Source: Burkholderia cepacia
GTDB lineage: Bacteria > Pseudomonadota > Gammaproteobacteria > Burkholderiales > Burkholderiaceae
Assembly (NCBI RefSeq): GCF_001718835.1
Contig: NZ_CP013443.1
Coordinates: forward strand, 248,001-312,000
DNA: 64,000 nucleotides
Direction: 5' to 3'
Both the position numbers and the translations under genes were made by a program. Shown piece after piece: positions 1 to 7,709 of the stretch. Numbering within the stretch: the first letter of the stretch is position 1; each line of letters begins with the position of its first letter. The notes under the pieces are model-generated. The model was not told the origin of the DNA. It worked only from the letters and a program-made list of their open reading frames with translations, and did not search any database.

Positions 1-276
1 ACGATCTACGCGCGGCTTGCGCCGATCGTGTTCGCACATCGCGCGCATCCGTATGCGGCGGCGCTGATCGCGCAGGCGGGCGACGAGATCGGCAAGATGA
101 TCGACGCGCTCGATCCGCAGCAGGCGCTGCCGGTCGCGTTGTGCGGCGGGCTGGCGGACGCACTGGCTCCGGCCGTGCCGGCACGCCATGCCGCCCGGCT
201 GCGCGCGCCGCTCGACGATTCGGCGCACGGTGCGCTGCGGCTCGCGCTGAGGTACGCGTCCGGGGTTCGTATTTGA
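1..276 (+). CDS. BadF/BadG/BcrA/BcrD-type ATPase (sugar kinase), C-terminal part
   Basis: The reading frame is open from base 1 and stops at 276, so only the last 91 residues are present. The tail has a glycine pair followed by leader-like text (ALCGGLAD), an ...SAHGALRLAL segment and no further domain. This resembles the C-terminal end of the BadF/BadG/BcrA/BcrD ATPase family, which in Burkholderia includes N-acetylglucosamine/glucosamine kinases that phosphorylate a cytoplasmic amino sugar with ATP. The ATP-binding N-terminal half lies outside the window, so substrate cannot be judged. The next gene is a HAD sugar phosphatase, which fits sugar-phosphate metabolism. Family assignment is from recognition of the tail only. 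Confidence 0.5.
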   Translation, partial: TIYARLAPIVFAHRAHPYAAALIAQAGDEIGKMIDALDPQQALPVALCGGLADALAPAVPARHAARLRAPLDDSAHGALRLALRYASGVRI

Positions 277-421
277 GGCGGCGCGGGGCGGCCGAGCGGC
301 GCCGGCTTGCCGGGGGCGGCGCCCGGCAAGCCGCGCGCGAACCTGACAACTGCCCGACGCGGCCCGGCGCGCGACGCTAGAATAGCGATTCCGCAGAGCC
401 AACCGCGCCTTATCCCGTCCC

Positions 422-1246
422 ATGTACAAAGTCATCGCCACCGATCTCGACGGTACCTTGCTGAACAGCGACCACCAGCTCGATCCGTACACGATCGAAA
501 CCGTCCGCCGGCTCGACCGCGACGGCCTGCAGTTCGTGATCGCCACCGGGCGCCACTACGCGGACGTCGCAGGCATTCGCGACGTGCTCGGCATCCGGCC
601 GTACCTGATCACGTCGAACGGCGCGCGCGTGCATGCCCCGGACGACACGACGATCCATGCGCAGGACATCGATCCGGCAATCGTCCGCGGCCTCGTGCAG
701 CCGGATATCGTCGGTGCGCACGGCCGCGTGATCGTCAACCTGTTCACCGACCAGGGCTGGCTGATCGACCGCGACGCACCGCACCTGCTCGAATTCCACC
801 AGGACTCGGGCTTCCGCTACGACGTGATCGACATGGCCGCGCACGACGGCACGGATATCGCGAAGGTGCTGTACATCGGCGATCCGGCCGATCTGGCGGT
901 CGTCGCCGAGCAGATGCGCGTGCGCTTCGGCGATGCGCTGTACGTCACGTACTCGCTGCCCGACTGCCTGGAAGTGATGACCGCGAACGTGTCGAAGGGC
1001 CGCGCGCTGCGCTCGGTGCTCGCGCGGCTCGGCGTCGACACCGGCCACTGCATCGCGTTCGGCGACAACATGAACGATATCGACCTGCTCGAAACCGCCG
1101 GCCACGCGTTCATGATGAACAATGCGAACCCCGACCTGGTCGCGCGGTTGCCGCACATCCCGCGGATCGGCAACAACTTCGACGCGGGCGTCGCCCGCCA
1201 CCTGCGCACGCTGTTCTCGCTCGAAGGCGACATCGCGGGGCGCTGA
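422..1246 (+). CDS. Cof-type HAD-IIB family phosphatase
   Basis: A 274-residue cytoplasmic phosphatase of the haloacid dehalogenase superfamily, Cof/IIB subfamily, typically acting on sugar phosphates, nucleotides or flavin mononucleotide. HAD motif I DLDGT is at residues 8-12 (nucleophile Asp8, acid/base Asp10). Motif II is the TSNG segment near residue 62, the motif III lysine lies in the NVSKGRAL segment, and motif IV GDNMND is at 214-219, binding magnesium. Length is typical of the subfamily, with the large IIB cap between motifs II and III. It follows the sugar-kinase tail by 145 bp on the same strand. Precise substrate cannot be read from sequence. Confidence 0.9.
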   Translation: MYKVIATDLDGTLLNSDHQLDPYTIETVRRLDRDGLQFVIATGRHYADVAGIRDVLGIRPYLITSNGARVHAPDDTTIHAQDIDPAIVRGLVQPDIVGAHGRVIVNLFTDQGWLIDRDAPHLLEFHQDSGFRYDVIDMAAHDGTDIAKVLYIGDPADLAVVAEQMRVRFGDALYVTYSLPDCLEVMTANVSKGRALRSVLARLGVDTGHCIAFGDNMNDIDLLETAGHAFMMNNANPDLVARLPHIPRIGNNFDAGVARHLRTLFSLEGDIAGR

Positions 1247-1314
1247 ATTCCCCGTTTCCGAAGGTCATTCGTGGCGGCCATCGCAAGCCCGTTATTCGCG
1301 CGAGCTGGCCCCAA

Positions 1315-1342
1315 TGAAAAACGGGCGCCGACGGCGCCCGTT
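1315..1342 (-). terminator. Rho-independent terminator of aqpZ
   Basis: A perfect 10-bp stem (AACGGGCGCC / GGCGCCCGTT) with a 3-base loop lies 70 bp beyond the aqpZ stop. Read on the minus strand it runs straight into TTTTTC, so it terminates aqpZ. The plus-strand side has no U-run, so it serves the convergent upstream gene less well. Confidence 0.8.
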
Positions 1343-1412
1343 GAATCTGCCTGCCTCGCTTTTGTTCGACAGCGTGAGGCTCGCTGCTCTGCTCGCTTGA
1401 CCCCGTAGTGAT

Positions 1413-2153
1413 TTATTCGCTTGTGCGAGCGGATGCCGGCAGCAGGTCGACGGCGTTGTCACGCCCTGCGACCAGCGGGTAGATGATCCCGGCGAGTGCC
1501 GCGCCGATGATCGGCGCCACCCAGAACAGCCAGAGCTGGCCGATCGCTTCGCCGCCCACGAACAGCGCGGGGCCGGTCGAGCGGGCCGGGTTCACCGACG
1601 TGTTGGTAACCGGAATCGAGATCAGGTGAATCAATGTCAGGCAAAGGCCGATCGCGATCGGCGCGAAGCCGGCCGGTGCGCGCTTGTCGGTGGCGCCCAG
1701 GATCACGAACAGGAAGAAGCCCGTCATCACGACTTCGCAGATGAACGCCGCGCCGAGTGCGTAGTGGCCGGGCGAGCGCTCGCCGAAGCCGTTCGTCGCG
1801 AAGCCGCTGCCGACGACGTCGAAGCCCGGCTTGCCGGTCGCGATCAGGTACAGCACGAATGCACCGAGCGTCGCGCCGACAACCTGCGCGACGATGTACG
1901 GCACGAGATCGCGTGCGGGGAAGCGGCCGGCGACCGTCAGGCCGACGCTCACCGCGGGATTCAGGTGGCAGCCCGAAACATGGCCGATTGCGAATGCCAT
2001 CGTCAGCACGGTCAGGCCGAAGGCAAGTGCGACGCCGGCAAAGCCGATGCCGAGGCCCGGAAAGGCGGCGGCCAGCACGGCGCTTCCGCACCCGCCGAGC
2101 ACCAGCCAGAACGTGCCGAATACCTCTGCAGCGAGACGCTGAGAAAGATTCAT
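1413..2153 (-). CDS. aqpZ: Aquaporin Z, water channel
   Basis: A 246-residue inner-membrane MIP-family channel for rapid osmotic water flow. Six membrane segments and two half-helices are readable. The first NPA motif (HLNPAV) has its Asn at about residue 65 and the second (VNPARSTGP) is about 190. Phe in the ALAFGLTV segment, His in the LIHLISIPV segment, Thr in TNTS and Arg after the second NPA give the narrow aquaporin selectivity filter rather than that of a glycerol facilitator. The start at 2153 (MNLSQRLAAE) matches AqpZ proteins; an upstream in-frame start at 2171 would add six residues not seen in the family. It is a single-gene unit with its own terminator. Confidence 0.95.
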   Translation of the reverse strand: MNLSQRLAAEVFGTFWLVLGGCGSAVLAAAFPGLGIGFAGVALAFGLTVLTMAFAIGHVSGCHLNPAVSVGLTVAGRFPARDLVPYIVAQVVGATLGAFVLYLIATGKPGFDVVGSGFATNGFGERSPGHYALGAAFICEVVMTGFFLFVILGATDKRAPAGFAPIAIGLCLTLIHLISIPVTNTSVNPARSTGPALFVGGEAIGQLWLFWVAPIIGAALAGIIYPLVAGRDNAVDLLPASARTSE

Positions 2154-2296
2154 GCAGGAAATTCCGTTCAAATGGAGTGGGTGACGACGGCGGCGCGCTT
2201 GCCGCCGCCGCCCTGATTTGGTCTGGATTATAGGAAACGAAGCGGGGCCAAGAGGGTCAACGATTGTTAAATTTGAATGGCTGACGAATGCCTTTA

Positions 2297-2325
2297 TTAG
2301 AATAAGTCCGCATTCTCGATATAGT
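2297..2325 (+). promoter_or_regulatory. Candidate sigma-70 promoter of the first H-NS-like gene
   Basis: TTAGAA and TATAGT separated by 17 bp lie in an AT-rich part of the 290-bp space between aqpZ and the H-NS-like gene. The -10 box is good and the -35 box weak. Nothing else coding is seen in this space. Confidence 0.4.
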
Positions 2326-2447
2326 CGAATCGGTTAAAGATGGCAGCATTAATTTCGAAGGGCAGGGCGGCAGTGCGGATGGCGTAACGGATGCTTTGTG
2401 TCTAGGCTGGAATTGCCGGGGCCGCATCATCAAAAGGGAGTCGAAAA

Positions 2448-2744
2448 ATGTCTCAATACGCGAAACTCAAGGCGCAGATCGCGGATCTGCAGGCCCAGGC
2501 GGATGACGTGCGCCGCCAGGAAGTGGCGGCGGTGATTGCCGATGTTCAGCGGGTGATCGCCGAATATGGACTGACTGCCCAGGATCTGGGCTTCGCGGAG
2601 CGAGCGAAGCGCGGGCGCCCGCCGAAGAAGGCGCCGCTGCCGCCGAAATACCGCGATCCGAAGTCGGGCGCGACCTGGAGCGGGCGCGGCAAGCCGCCGA
2701 ATTGGATCGTCGGTAAAAACCGCGATCGTTTCCTGATCGGCTGA
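2448..2744 (+). CDS. H-NS family nucleoid-associated protein (paralogue 1)
   Basis: A 98-residue DNA-binding protein. Residues 1-45 form a charged, heptad-like coiled coil for dimerisation (KLKAQIADLQAQADDVRRQE). The C-terminal part carries the H-NS DNA-binding signature YRDPKSGATWSGRGKPPNWI, with the minor-groove-binding loop GRGKPP. It resembles the short H-NS/HvrA-like proteins of Burkholderia, which bind and silence AT-rich DNA. An AAAGGGAG ribosome-binding site precedes the ATG. A close paralogue lies at 36879-37172. Monocistronic, followed by a terminator. Confidence 0.92.
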   Translation: MSQYAKLKAQIADLQAQADDVRRQEVAAVIADVQRVIAEYGLTAQDLGFAERAKRGRPPKKAPLPPKYRDPKSGATWSGRGKPPNWIVGKNRDRFLIG

Positions 2745-2761
2745 TGCAGAGGACGTAACGA

Positions 2762-2792
2762 AAAGAGCCGCATCGTCGATGTGGCTCTTTCG
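2762..2792 (+). terminator. Rho-independent terminator after the H-NS-like gene
   Basis: AAAGAGCC and GGCTCTTT flank a further CATCG/CGATG stem; the 3' arm ends in TTT. It lies 18 bp past the stop codon at 2744. Confidence 0.7.
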
Positions 2793-2919
2793 CTATTTGC
2801 GGTCGATTCGAGACCGATTCTAGACCGATTCCCAGACGATTTCGGCGCGCATTTCCACGCCCGTTTCTCGTCCGTTCTTCGGTCGTTCCTCGCCCGTTTC
2901 CGGGCGAATTTGCGCGGCG

Positions 2920-3984
2920 TCAGCCGCCTGCGACCCGGCGCAGCGCCGGCTGTCTGGTCGCCGCGCAAAGTGTTTCGTAGGTGTCGACGTAGCGCTGCGC
3001 CATGGCCTTCGAGCTGAAGCGCGTATCGAAACGTTCGCGGATCGCGGTGCGCGACAGGCTGTCGATCCGGTGCAGCGCGCCGACGGCGCCCTGTACGTCC
3101 TCGACGATGAAACCCGTGACGCCGTCCTCGATCACTTCCGGCACCGAGCCGCGGTTGAATGCGACGACCGGCGTGCCGCAGGCCATCGCCTCGATCATCA
3201 CGAGGCCGAACGGCTCCGGCCAGTCGATCGGGAACAGCAGCGCCTTCGCACCGGACAGGAACGCGGGCTTCTGCGCCTCGTTGATCTCGCCGATGAATTC
3301 GACGTGCGCCTCGCCGAGCAGCGGCTCGATCACTTCCTTGAAATAGTCGGCGTCGGCCTTGTCGACCTTGGCGGCGATCTTCAGCGGCAGCCCGCTTTGC
3401 GCGGCGATCCGGATCGCGGTGTCGACGCGCTTTTCCGGGCAGATCCGGCCGAGGAACGCGAGGTATTCGGGCTTCACGCCCGGCTGCGGCGTGAGCAGCG
3501 TGTCGGGCAGCCCGTGATACACGGTGCCGGCCCACGCGGCCTGCGGCAGCGGCTTGCGCTGGTTGTTCGAGATCGACACGACCGGCGCGTCGGGGAACGC
3601 GTCGAACACCGGTTGCAGTTCCGGCAGGTCGAGGCGGCCGTGCAGCGTCGTCACGTACGGCGTGTCGAGGCGCGACATCAGCGGGAACGGCAGGTAGTCG
3701 AGGTGGAAGTGCAGCACGTCGAATTCGTGCGCGACCCGGGCGACCTGCTCGAGGAGGCGCATATGGGGTGCCATCGAATCGCGGATCGACGGATCGAGCC
3801 GCAGCGCGCGCGGCCAGGCTGCCTCGAGGCGGGCCGACGTGACGGAGTCGCCGCTGGCGAACAGCGTCACGTCGTGGCCGAGTTCGACGAGCGCCTCGGT
3901 GAGGTAGGACACGACACGCTCGGTGCCGCCGTAGAGTTTCGGCGGAACGGCTTCGTAAAGCGGCGCGATCTGGGCAATTCGCAT
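2920..3984 (-). CDS. GT4-family glycosyltransferase
   Basis: A 354-residue GT-B fold, family 4 (RfaB/PimA-like) glycosyltransferase. The N-terminal part has MRIAQIAPLY...KLYGGTERVV, the glycine-rich acceptor/donor loop of the family. The C-terminal donor-binding part has LGRICPEKRVDTAI and then EPFGLVMIEAMACGTPVVA, the E-x7-E nucleotide-sugar signature. It probably transfers a sugar from a nucleotide-sugar to an envelope or soluble acceptor; the acceptor is not predictable and no polysaccharide cluster surrounds it. The start at 3984 was chosen because of GGAG 8 bases upstream and the family-typical MRI start; the frame stays open further upstream to 4200 without similarity. Confidence 0.88.
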   Translation of the reverse strand: MRIAQIAPLYEAVPPKLYGGTERVVSYLTEALVELGHDVTLFASGDSVTSARLEAAWPRALRLDPSIRDSMAPHMRLLEQVARVAHEFDVLHFHLDYLPFPLMSRLDTPYVTTLHGRLDLPELQPVFDAFPDAPVVSISNNQRKPLPQAAWAGTVYHGLPDTLLTPQPGVKPEYLAFLGRICPEKRVDTAIRIAAQSGLPLKIAAKVDKADADYFKEVIEPLLGEAHVEFIGEINEAQKPAFLSGAKALLFPIDWPEPFGLVMIEAMACGTPVVAFNRGSVPEVIEDGVTGFIVEDVQGAVGALHRIDSLSRTAIRERFDTRFSSKAMAQRYVDTYETLCAATRQPALRRVAGG

Positions 3985-4235
3985 GGGTGATCTCCGATAT
4001 CGACCCGGCTCGGCGTTAGAGTGCCTGCTCGGGCCCCATGTAAAACGGTCGATCGGAGCGTATGCTTCAGCGTCGGACTCCGATCCCGGACTAAGCTGCA
4101 CCGGGGGCGAAGCGTGCCGACGCACGCGGGTGGCGGCGGGCGGCAGCGCTCCGGACGGCAAGCTGCGGGGCGGGCCGGCACGGCTCGCGCCGCCGCCCAT
4201 TGGAGTCCATTATCGATATCGCCCTGAGGGGTTCG

Positions 4236-4253
4236 AGTGTTTTTTCAAACACT
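4236..4253. promoter_or_regulatory. Inverted repeat AGTGTTT-N4-AAACACT
   Basis: A perfect 7-bp inverted repeat with a TTTC spacer in the spacer upstream of the divergent glycosyltransferase and flhD genes. It could be an operator or a small hairpin. The binding protein is unknown. Confidence 0.4.
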
Positions 4254-4280
4254 TAAGGCTTGTTACACGATGAAATACGC

Positions 4281-4302
4281 AAAAACCCCGATAAACGGGG
4301 CC
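4281..4302 (-). terminator. Orphan minus-strand terminator-like hairpin
   Basis: CCCCG-ataaa-CGGGG on the plus strand. Read on the minus strand it is a 5-bp G/C stem followed directly by TTTTTG, a classical terminator layout. No annotated minus-strand gene ends here, so it may close a small RNA transcribed from within the flhD upstream region. Confidence 0.45.
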
Positions 4303-4334
4303 GGGCGCAGAATGTGAGACGACCAAGTCTATTG

Positions 4335-4362
4335 TTGCGTCATCGTGAAAAAGCACTATAAT
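4335..4362 (+). promoter_or_regulatory. Candidate sigma-70 promoter of flhDC
   Basis: TTGCGT, 16 bp, then a perfect TATAAT at 4357-4362. Transcription would begin near 4369 and leave an untranslated leader of about 280 nt before flhD. A long leader is also known for enterobacterial flhDC, where it is a target of post-transcriptional control. Confidence 0.55.
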
Positions 4363-4452
4363 TTTTACCGATCCTCGCGCCGACAGCCCCGCCAGCCGGC
4401 CTTGCGCGGCAATCTGCCGCGTAAATTCAACAATCCTCCTTTCAATTGCCTT

Positions 4453-4471
4453 TGTAGGAAAAATTCCTACA
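4453..4471. promoter_or_regulatory. Palindrome TGTAGGAA-AAA-TTCCTACA upstream of flhD
   Basis: A perfect 8-bp inverted repeat with a 3-bp spacer, in the presumed flhDC leader or a second promoter region. The half-site (TAGGAA/TTCCTA) resembles recognition heptads of NarL/FixJ-class response regulators such as BvgA and RcsB, both of which control flagellar genes elsewhere. The likeness is an inference from the half-site only. Confidence 0.45.
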
Positions 4472-4649
4472 CGGTTTACAGACAAATCCTGCGTGGCATA
4501 CGCCACTTCGCTGATACCGGCATAAATGCCGTTTGGCCAAAATCCCGTTGTAAGACCATAAACATGCCGATTGCGCGCCACGAGCCGCCACGTCGGGCAA
4601 ACGTTTTCATAACACGAATGGCCAAAGAAAGCTCTTTAACGGGGGAATC

Positions 4650-4970
4650 ATGAGCGCTACCAGCGAAATGCTCAGTGAGATCAAAGAGGTCAACCTGTCG
4701 TACCTCCTCCTCGCGCAACGCCTGCTGCGGGAAGACAAGGCGATGGGCATGTTCCGCATGGGAATTTCCCAGGAACTGGCCGACGTGCTCGGGAACCTCA
4801 CGCTCGCACAGACCGTGAAACTCGCCGCGTCCAACCAGATGCTGTGCCGCTTCCGCTTCGATGATCACGCGCTGCTGTCGTCGCTCGCCGACAAGGGCCG
4901 CAGCGATGTCGTCGCGCACGCCCACTCGGCCATCCTGATGGCCGGGCAGCAGGTCGAAGGCGTCCGCTGA
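4650..4970 (+). CDS. flhD: Flagellar transcriptional master regulator subunit FlhD
   Basis: A 106-residue protein that combines with FlhC into the FlhD4C2 activator of class II flagellar promoters. The EIKEVNLSYLLLAQRLLREDK and MGISQELADVLGNLTLAQ segments are strongly FlhD-like, with the helix-turn-helix-like part centred on the latter. Length is close to the E. coli protein. flhC follows after 94 bp on the same strand. GGGGGAATC upstream of the ATG is the likely ribosome-binding site. Confidence 0.96.
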   Translation: MSATSEMLSEIKEVNLSYLLLAQRLLREDKAMGMFRMGISQELADVLGNLTLAQTVKLAASNQMLCRFRFDDHALLSSLADKGRSDVVAHAHSAILMAGQQVEGVR

Positions 4971-5064
4971 CGCTCCCTGCCCTGCGTTCGTCCCGGCGCG
5001 CCGCGCCGGCGGCCGGCGCATGGGCGTCTGATCCGAAGCAACGAGAAGCGGACGGCTAACACTT

Positions 5065-5619
5065 ATGGCAAGCAAAAGCGTCGTGATCGAGGTGAAGGAA
5101 ATCACCCTCGCCATCGAACTGATCGAACTGGGCGCCCGGCTGCAGTTGCTGGAAGCGGAGACGAGCCTGTCGCGGGATCGTCTGATCAAGCTGTACAAGG
5201 AACTGAAGGGCGTGTCGCCGCCGAAGGGGATGCTGCCGTTCTCGACCGACTGGTTCATGACGTGGCAGCCGAACATCCACTCGTCGCTGTTCTACAACAT
5301 CTACCGGTTCATGCAGGACCACGGCCGCTGCGAGCCGATCCAGTCGATCGTGAAGGCGTACCGGCTCTACCAGGAGCACGTGAACCTGTCCGGCGACGAA
5401 GCCGCGCTGAGCCTCACGCGCGCGTGGACGCTCGTGCGTTTCTTCGATTCGGGGATGCTGCAGATGACCCCGTGCACGCGCTGCGGCGGCCACTTCGTCG
5501 CGCATGCGCATGATCCGCATCAAGGTTTCGTCTGCGGCCTCTGCCAGCCGCCGTCGCGTGCGGGCAAGACCCGCAAGGCCGCCGCCGCGCAGGCAGGGCA
5601 GGCGGCGCTCGCGGTATGA
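5065..5619 (+). CDS. flhC: Flagellar transcriptional master regulator subunit FlhC
   Basis: A 184-residue DNA-binding partner of FlhD. A zinc-binding cluster is seen at Cys137, Cys140, Cys157 and Cys160 (CTRC...CGLC), the same positions as in E. coli FlhC. The middle region carries the family block FSTDWFMTWQPNIHSSLFYNIY. Expected to be co-transcribed with flhD and to activate class II genes such as flhBA and fliA in this window. Confidence 0.97.
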   Translation: MASKSVVIEVKEITLAIELIELGARLQLLEAETSLSRDRLIKLYKELKGVSPPKGMLPFSTDWFMTWQPNIHSSLFYNIYRFMQDHGRCEPIQSIVKAYRLYQEHVNLSGDEAALSLTRAWTLVRFFDSGMLQMTPCTRCGGHFVAHAHDPHQGFVCGLCQPPSRAGKTRKAAAAQAGQAALAV

Positions 5620-5722
5620 GCCCCTCGGGGCGGGGGCGGCGGGCCGCAGCCGGGTGCCGCGGGCAGGCGCGAGCCGCCGCGGGATGCTGGTAAACACGGC
5701 CCGGCCGCCGCCGCGCGGCGGC

Positions 5723-5749
5723 CAAAGTTTTCCTGCCGACTGCCGTAAA
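5723..5749 (+). promoter_or_regulatory. Sigma-28 (FliA) promoter of the mot-che operon
   Basis: CAAAGTTT, 11 bp, GCCGTAAA. The enterobacterial FliA consensus is TAAAGTTT-N11-GCCGATAA, so spacing is exact and most positions match. It lies 47 bp ahead of the motA start and would drive motA through cheZ as class III genes. Confidence 0.85.
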
Positions 5750-5796
5750 CCTATTTAACGGCGGTCTCCCCGCCGGTCATTCGTGAGGGACAGGCA

Positions 5797-6657
5797 GTGC
5801 TGATTATCGTGGGAACACTCGTGACGCTGTTGTCCGTCTTCGGCGGTTATGCGCTGGCAGGCGGGCATCTGGGCGCGTTGATCCAGCCCGTCGAGATCCT
5901 GATGATCGTGGGTGCCGGCGTCGGCGCATTCATCCTCGGCAACGGCGGCAAGACCATCAAGGCGACGCTGCGCGTGCTGCCGACGCTCTTCAAGGGCTCG
6001 AAATACACGAAGGATGTCTACATGGAGCTGATGGCGCTTCTTTACGTGCTGCTCGCGAAGGCACGCAAGGAAGGCACGCTCACGCTCGAGGCCGACATCG
6101 ACGATCCGGAAAAGAGCCCGATCTTCACGCAATACCCGAAGATCCTCGCCGATCACCACATCGTCGAATTCCTGACCGACTACCTGCGCCTGATGGTGGG
6201 CGGCAACATGAACGCGTTCGAGATCGAGAGCCTGATGGACGAGGAGATCGAGACGCACCACGCGGAAGGCGAAGGCCCCGCGCATGCGCTGATGCGCGTC
6301 GGCGACGCGATGCCGGCGTTCGGCATCGTCGCGGCCGTGATGGGCGTCGTGCACACGATGGCCTCGGCCGACAAGCCGCCCGCGGTGCTCGGCGCGATGA
6401 TCGCGCAGGCGCTGGTCGGCACGTTCCTCGGGATCCTGCTGTCGTACGGGCTGATCGGCCCGCTCGCGAGCCTCGCGGAGCAGCGCGTCGCCGAGTCGAC
6501 CAAGATGTTCCAGTGCATCAAGGTGACGATCCTCGCGACGCTGAACGGCTATGCGCCGGCAATCGCGGTCGAGTTCGGCCGCAAGGTGCTGTTCTCGACC
6601 GAGCGCCCGTCGTTTTCCGAGCTCGAAGAGCACGTGCGCCGCGTGAAGGCAAAGTGA
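5797..6657 (+). CDS. motA: Flagellar stator protein MotA
   Basis: A 286-residue inner-membrane proton-channel subunit of the flagellar stator. Four membrane segments are visible: about 1-21, 32-50, 165-188 (with the MPAFGIVAAVMG proline that lines the channel) and 200-222. The large cytoplasmic loop has the charged AKARKEGTLTLE stretch that faces FliG. GTG start with AGGGACAGGCA upstream. First gene of the mot-che operon; motB follows after 13 bp. Confidence 0.96.
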   Translation: MLIIVGTLVTLLSVFGGYALAGGHLGALIQPVEILMIVGAGVGAFILGNGGKTIKATLRVLPTLFKGSKYTKDVYMELMALLYVLLAKARKEGTLTLEADIDDPEKSPIFTQYPKILADHHIVEFLTDYLRLMVGGNMNAFEIESLMDEEIETHHAEGEGPAHALMRVGDAMPAFGIVAAVMGVVHTMASADKPPAVLGAMIAQALVGTFLGILLSYGLIGPLASLAEQRVAESTKMFQCIKVTILATLNGYAPAIAVEFGRKVLFSTERPSFSELEEHVRRVKAK

Positions 6658-6670
6658 CGCGGAGCCCCCG

Positions 6671-7693
6671 ATGAGCAAGAGCAAGGATCGCGCAATCGTC
6701 GTCAAGCGGGTGGCCCCGGCGAAGAAGGGCCACCACGGCGGCGCATGGAAGCTCGCGTACGCGGACTTCATGACCGCGATGATGGCGTTTTTCCTGCTGA
6801 TGTGGCTGCTGAGCTCGGTCACGCCGGTGCAGCTGAAGGGGATCGCCGAATACTTCAACACGCCGCTGAAGGCCGCGCTGTTCGGCAGCGGCGACCGCAG
6901 CTCGCAGGATTCCAGCATCATCAACGGCGGCGGCCGCGACCTGTCGAGCGTCGACGCCGGCACGCTGCGCCGCACCGACGGCTCGACCAGCCTCGCGGAC
7001 CGCGTCGCGAAGAAGAACGACGACGAAGCGCAGGCCCAGGCGCAGGGCTCGCTCGAGCGCCGCGAGCAGACGCGCCTGCACGACCTGCAGATCAAGCTGA
7101 TGGCCGCGATCGAGGCCAACCCGACGCTGCGCCAGTTCAAGCAGCAGATCCGCATCGACTCCACGCTGATGGGGCTGCGCATCGAGATCGTCGATACGCA
7201 GAAGCGGCCGATGTTCGCGATGTCGAGCGACAACGTCGAGCCGTACATGCGCGACATCCTGCGCGAGATCGGCAAGACGCTGAACGACGTGCCGAACCGG
7301 ATCATCGTCCAGGGCCATACCGACGCCGTGCCGTACGCGGGCGGCGAGGGCGGCTACAGCAACTGGGAACTGTCGGCCGACCGCGCGAACGCGTCGCGCC
7401 GCGAGCTGATCTCCGGCGGCATGGACGAGGCGAAGGTGCTGCGGGTGCTCGGCCTCGCGTCGACCCAGAACCTGAACAAGGCCGACCCGCTCGACCCGGA
7501 AAACCGCCGGATCAGCGTGATCGTGCTGAACCGCAAATCCGAAGAGGCGCTGATGCGCGACGATGCGACGACCACGACGCTGTCGGCCGACGCGGCCGGC
7601 TCGCAGCAGCTCGCGCAGCAGATCGCCCCCCCTGCGACGGTGGGCGTGCGCCCGGCGCTGGCCGGCGCCGCCGCGTCCGCGCCGCGACATTGA
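6671..7693 (+). CDS. motB: Flagellar stator protein MotB
   Basis: A 340-residue stator subunit anchored to peptidoglycan. A basic N-terminus leads to one membrane helix (about residues 28-50) containing the proton-carrying Asp32 in LAYADFMTAMMAF. A plug/linker follows, and then an OmpA-like peptidoglycan-binding domain (about 165-290) with the VQGHTDAVPY...NWELSADRANASRRELI signature. The last 45 residues are low-complexity Ala/Pro. ATG with a GGAG site, in tight tandem with motA. Confidence 0.96.
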   Translation: MSKSKDRAIVVKRVAPAKKGHHGGAWKLAYADFMTAMMAFFLLMWLLSSVTPVQLKGIAEYFNTPLKAALFGSGDRSSQDSSIINGGGRDLSSVDAGTLRRTDGSTSLADRVAKKNDDEAQAQAQGSLERREQTRLHDLQIKLMAAIEANPTLRQFKQQIRIDSTLMGLRIEIVDTQKRPMFAMSSDNVEPYMRDILREIGKTLNDVPNRIIVQGHTDAVPYAGGEGGYSNWELSADRANASRRELISGGMDEAKVLRVLGLASTQNLNKADPLDPENRRISVIVLNRKSEEALMRDDATTTTLSADAAGSQQLAQQIAPPATVGVRPALAGAAASAPRH

Positions 7694-7709
7694 GGCTTCC
7701 GAGACAGAC

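Larger units (their letters stand above)
3985..4649. other. Long non-coding stretch between the glycosyltransferase and flhD
   Basis: About 665 bp without a convincing gene. Its flhD-proximal half is AT-rich compared with the genome. It holds an inverted repeat AGTGTTT-tttc-AAACACT (4236-4253), an orphan minus-strand terminator-like hairpin (4281-4300), a promoter (4335-4362) and a palindrome (4453-4471), each listed separately. A minus-strand open frame at 4210-4581 spans these elements and lacks any protein signature. Confidence 0.6.

Noticed and set aside
4210..4581. Minus-strand open frame of 123 codons upstream of flhD
   Set aside because: It spans a terminator-like hairpin, the flhD promoter and a palindrome, has no recognisable domain and no good start site; more likely non-coding.
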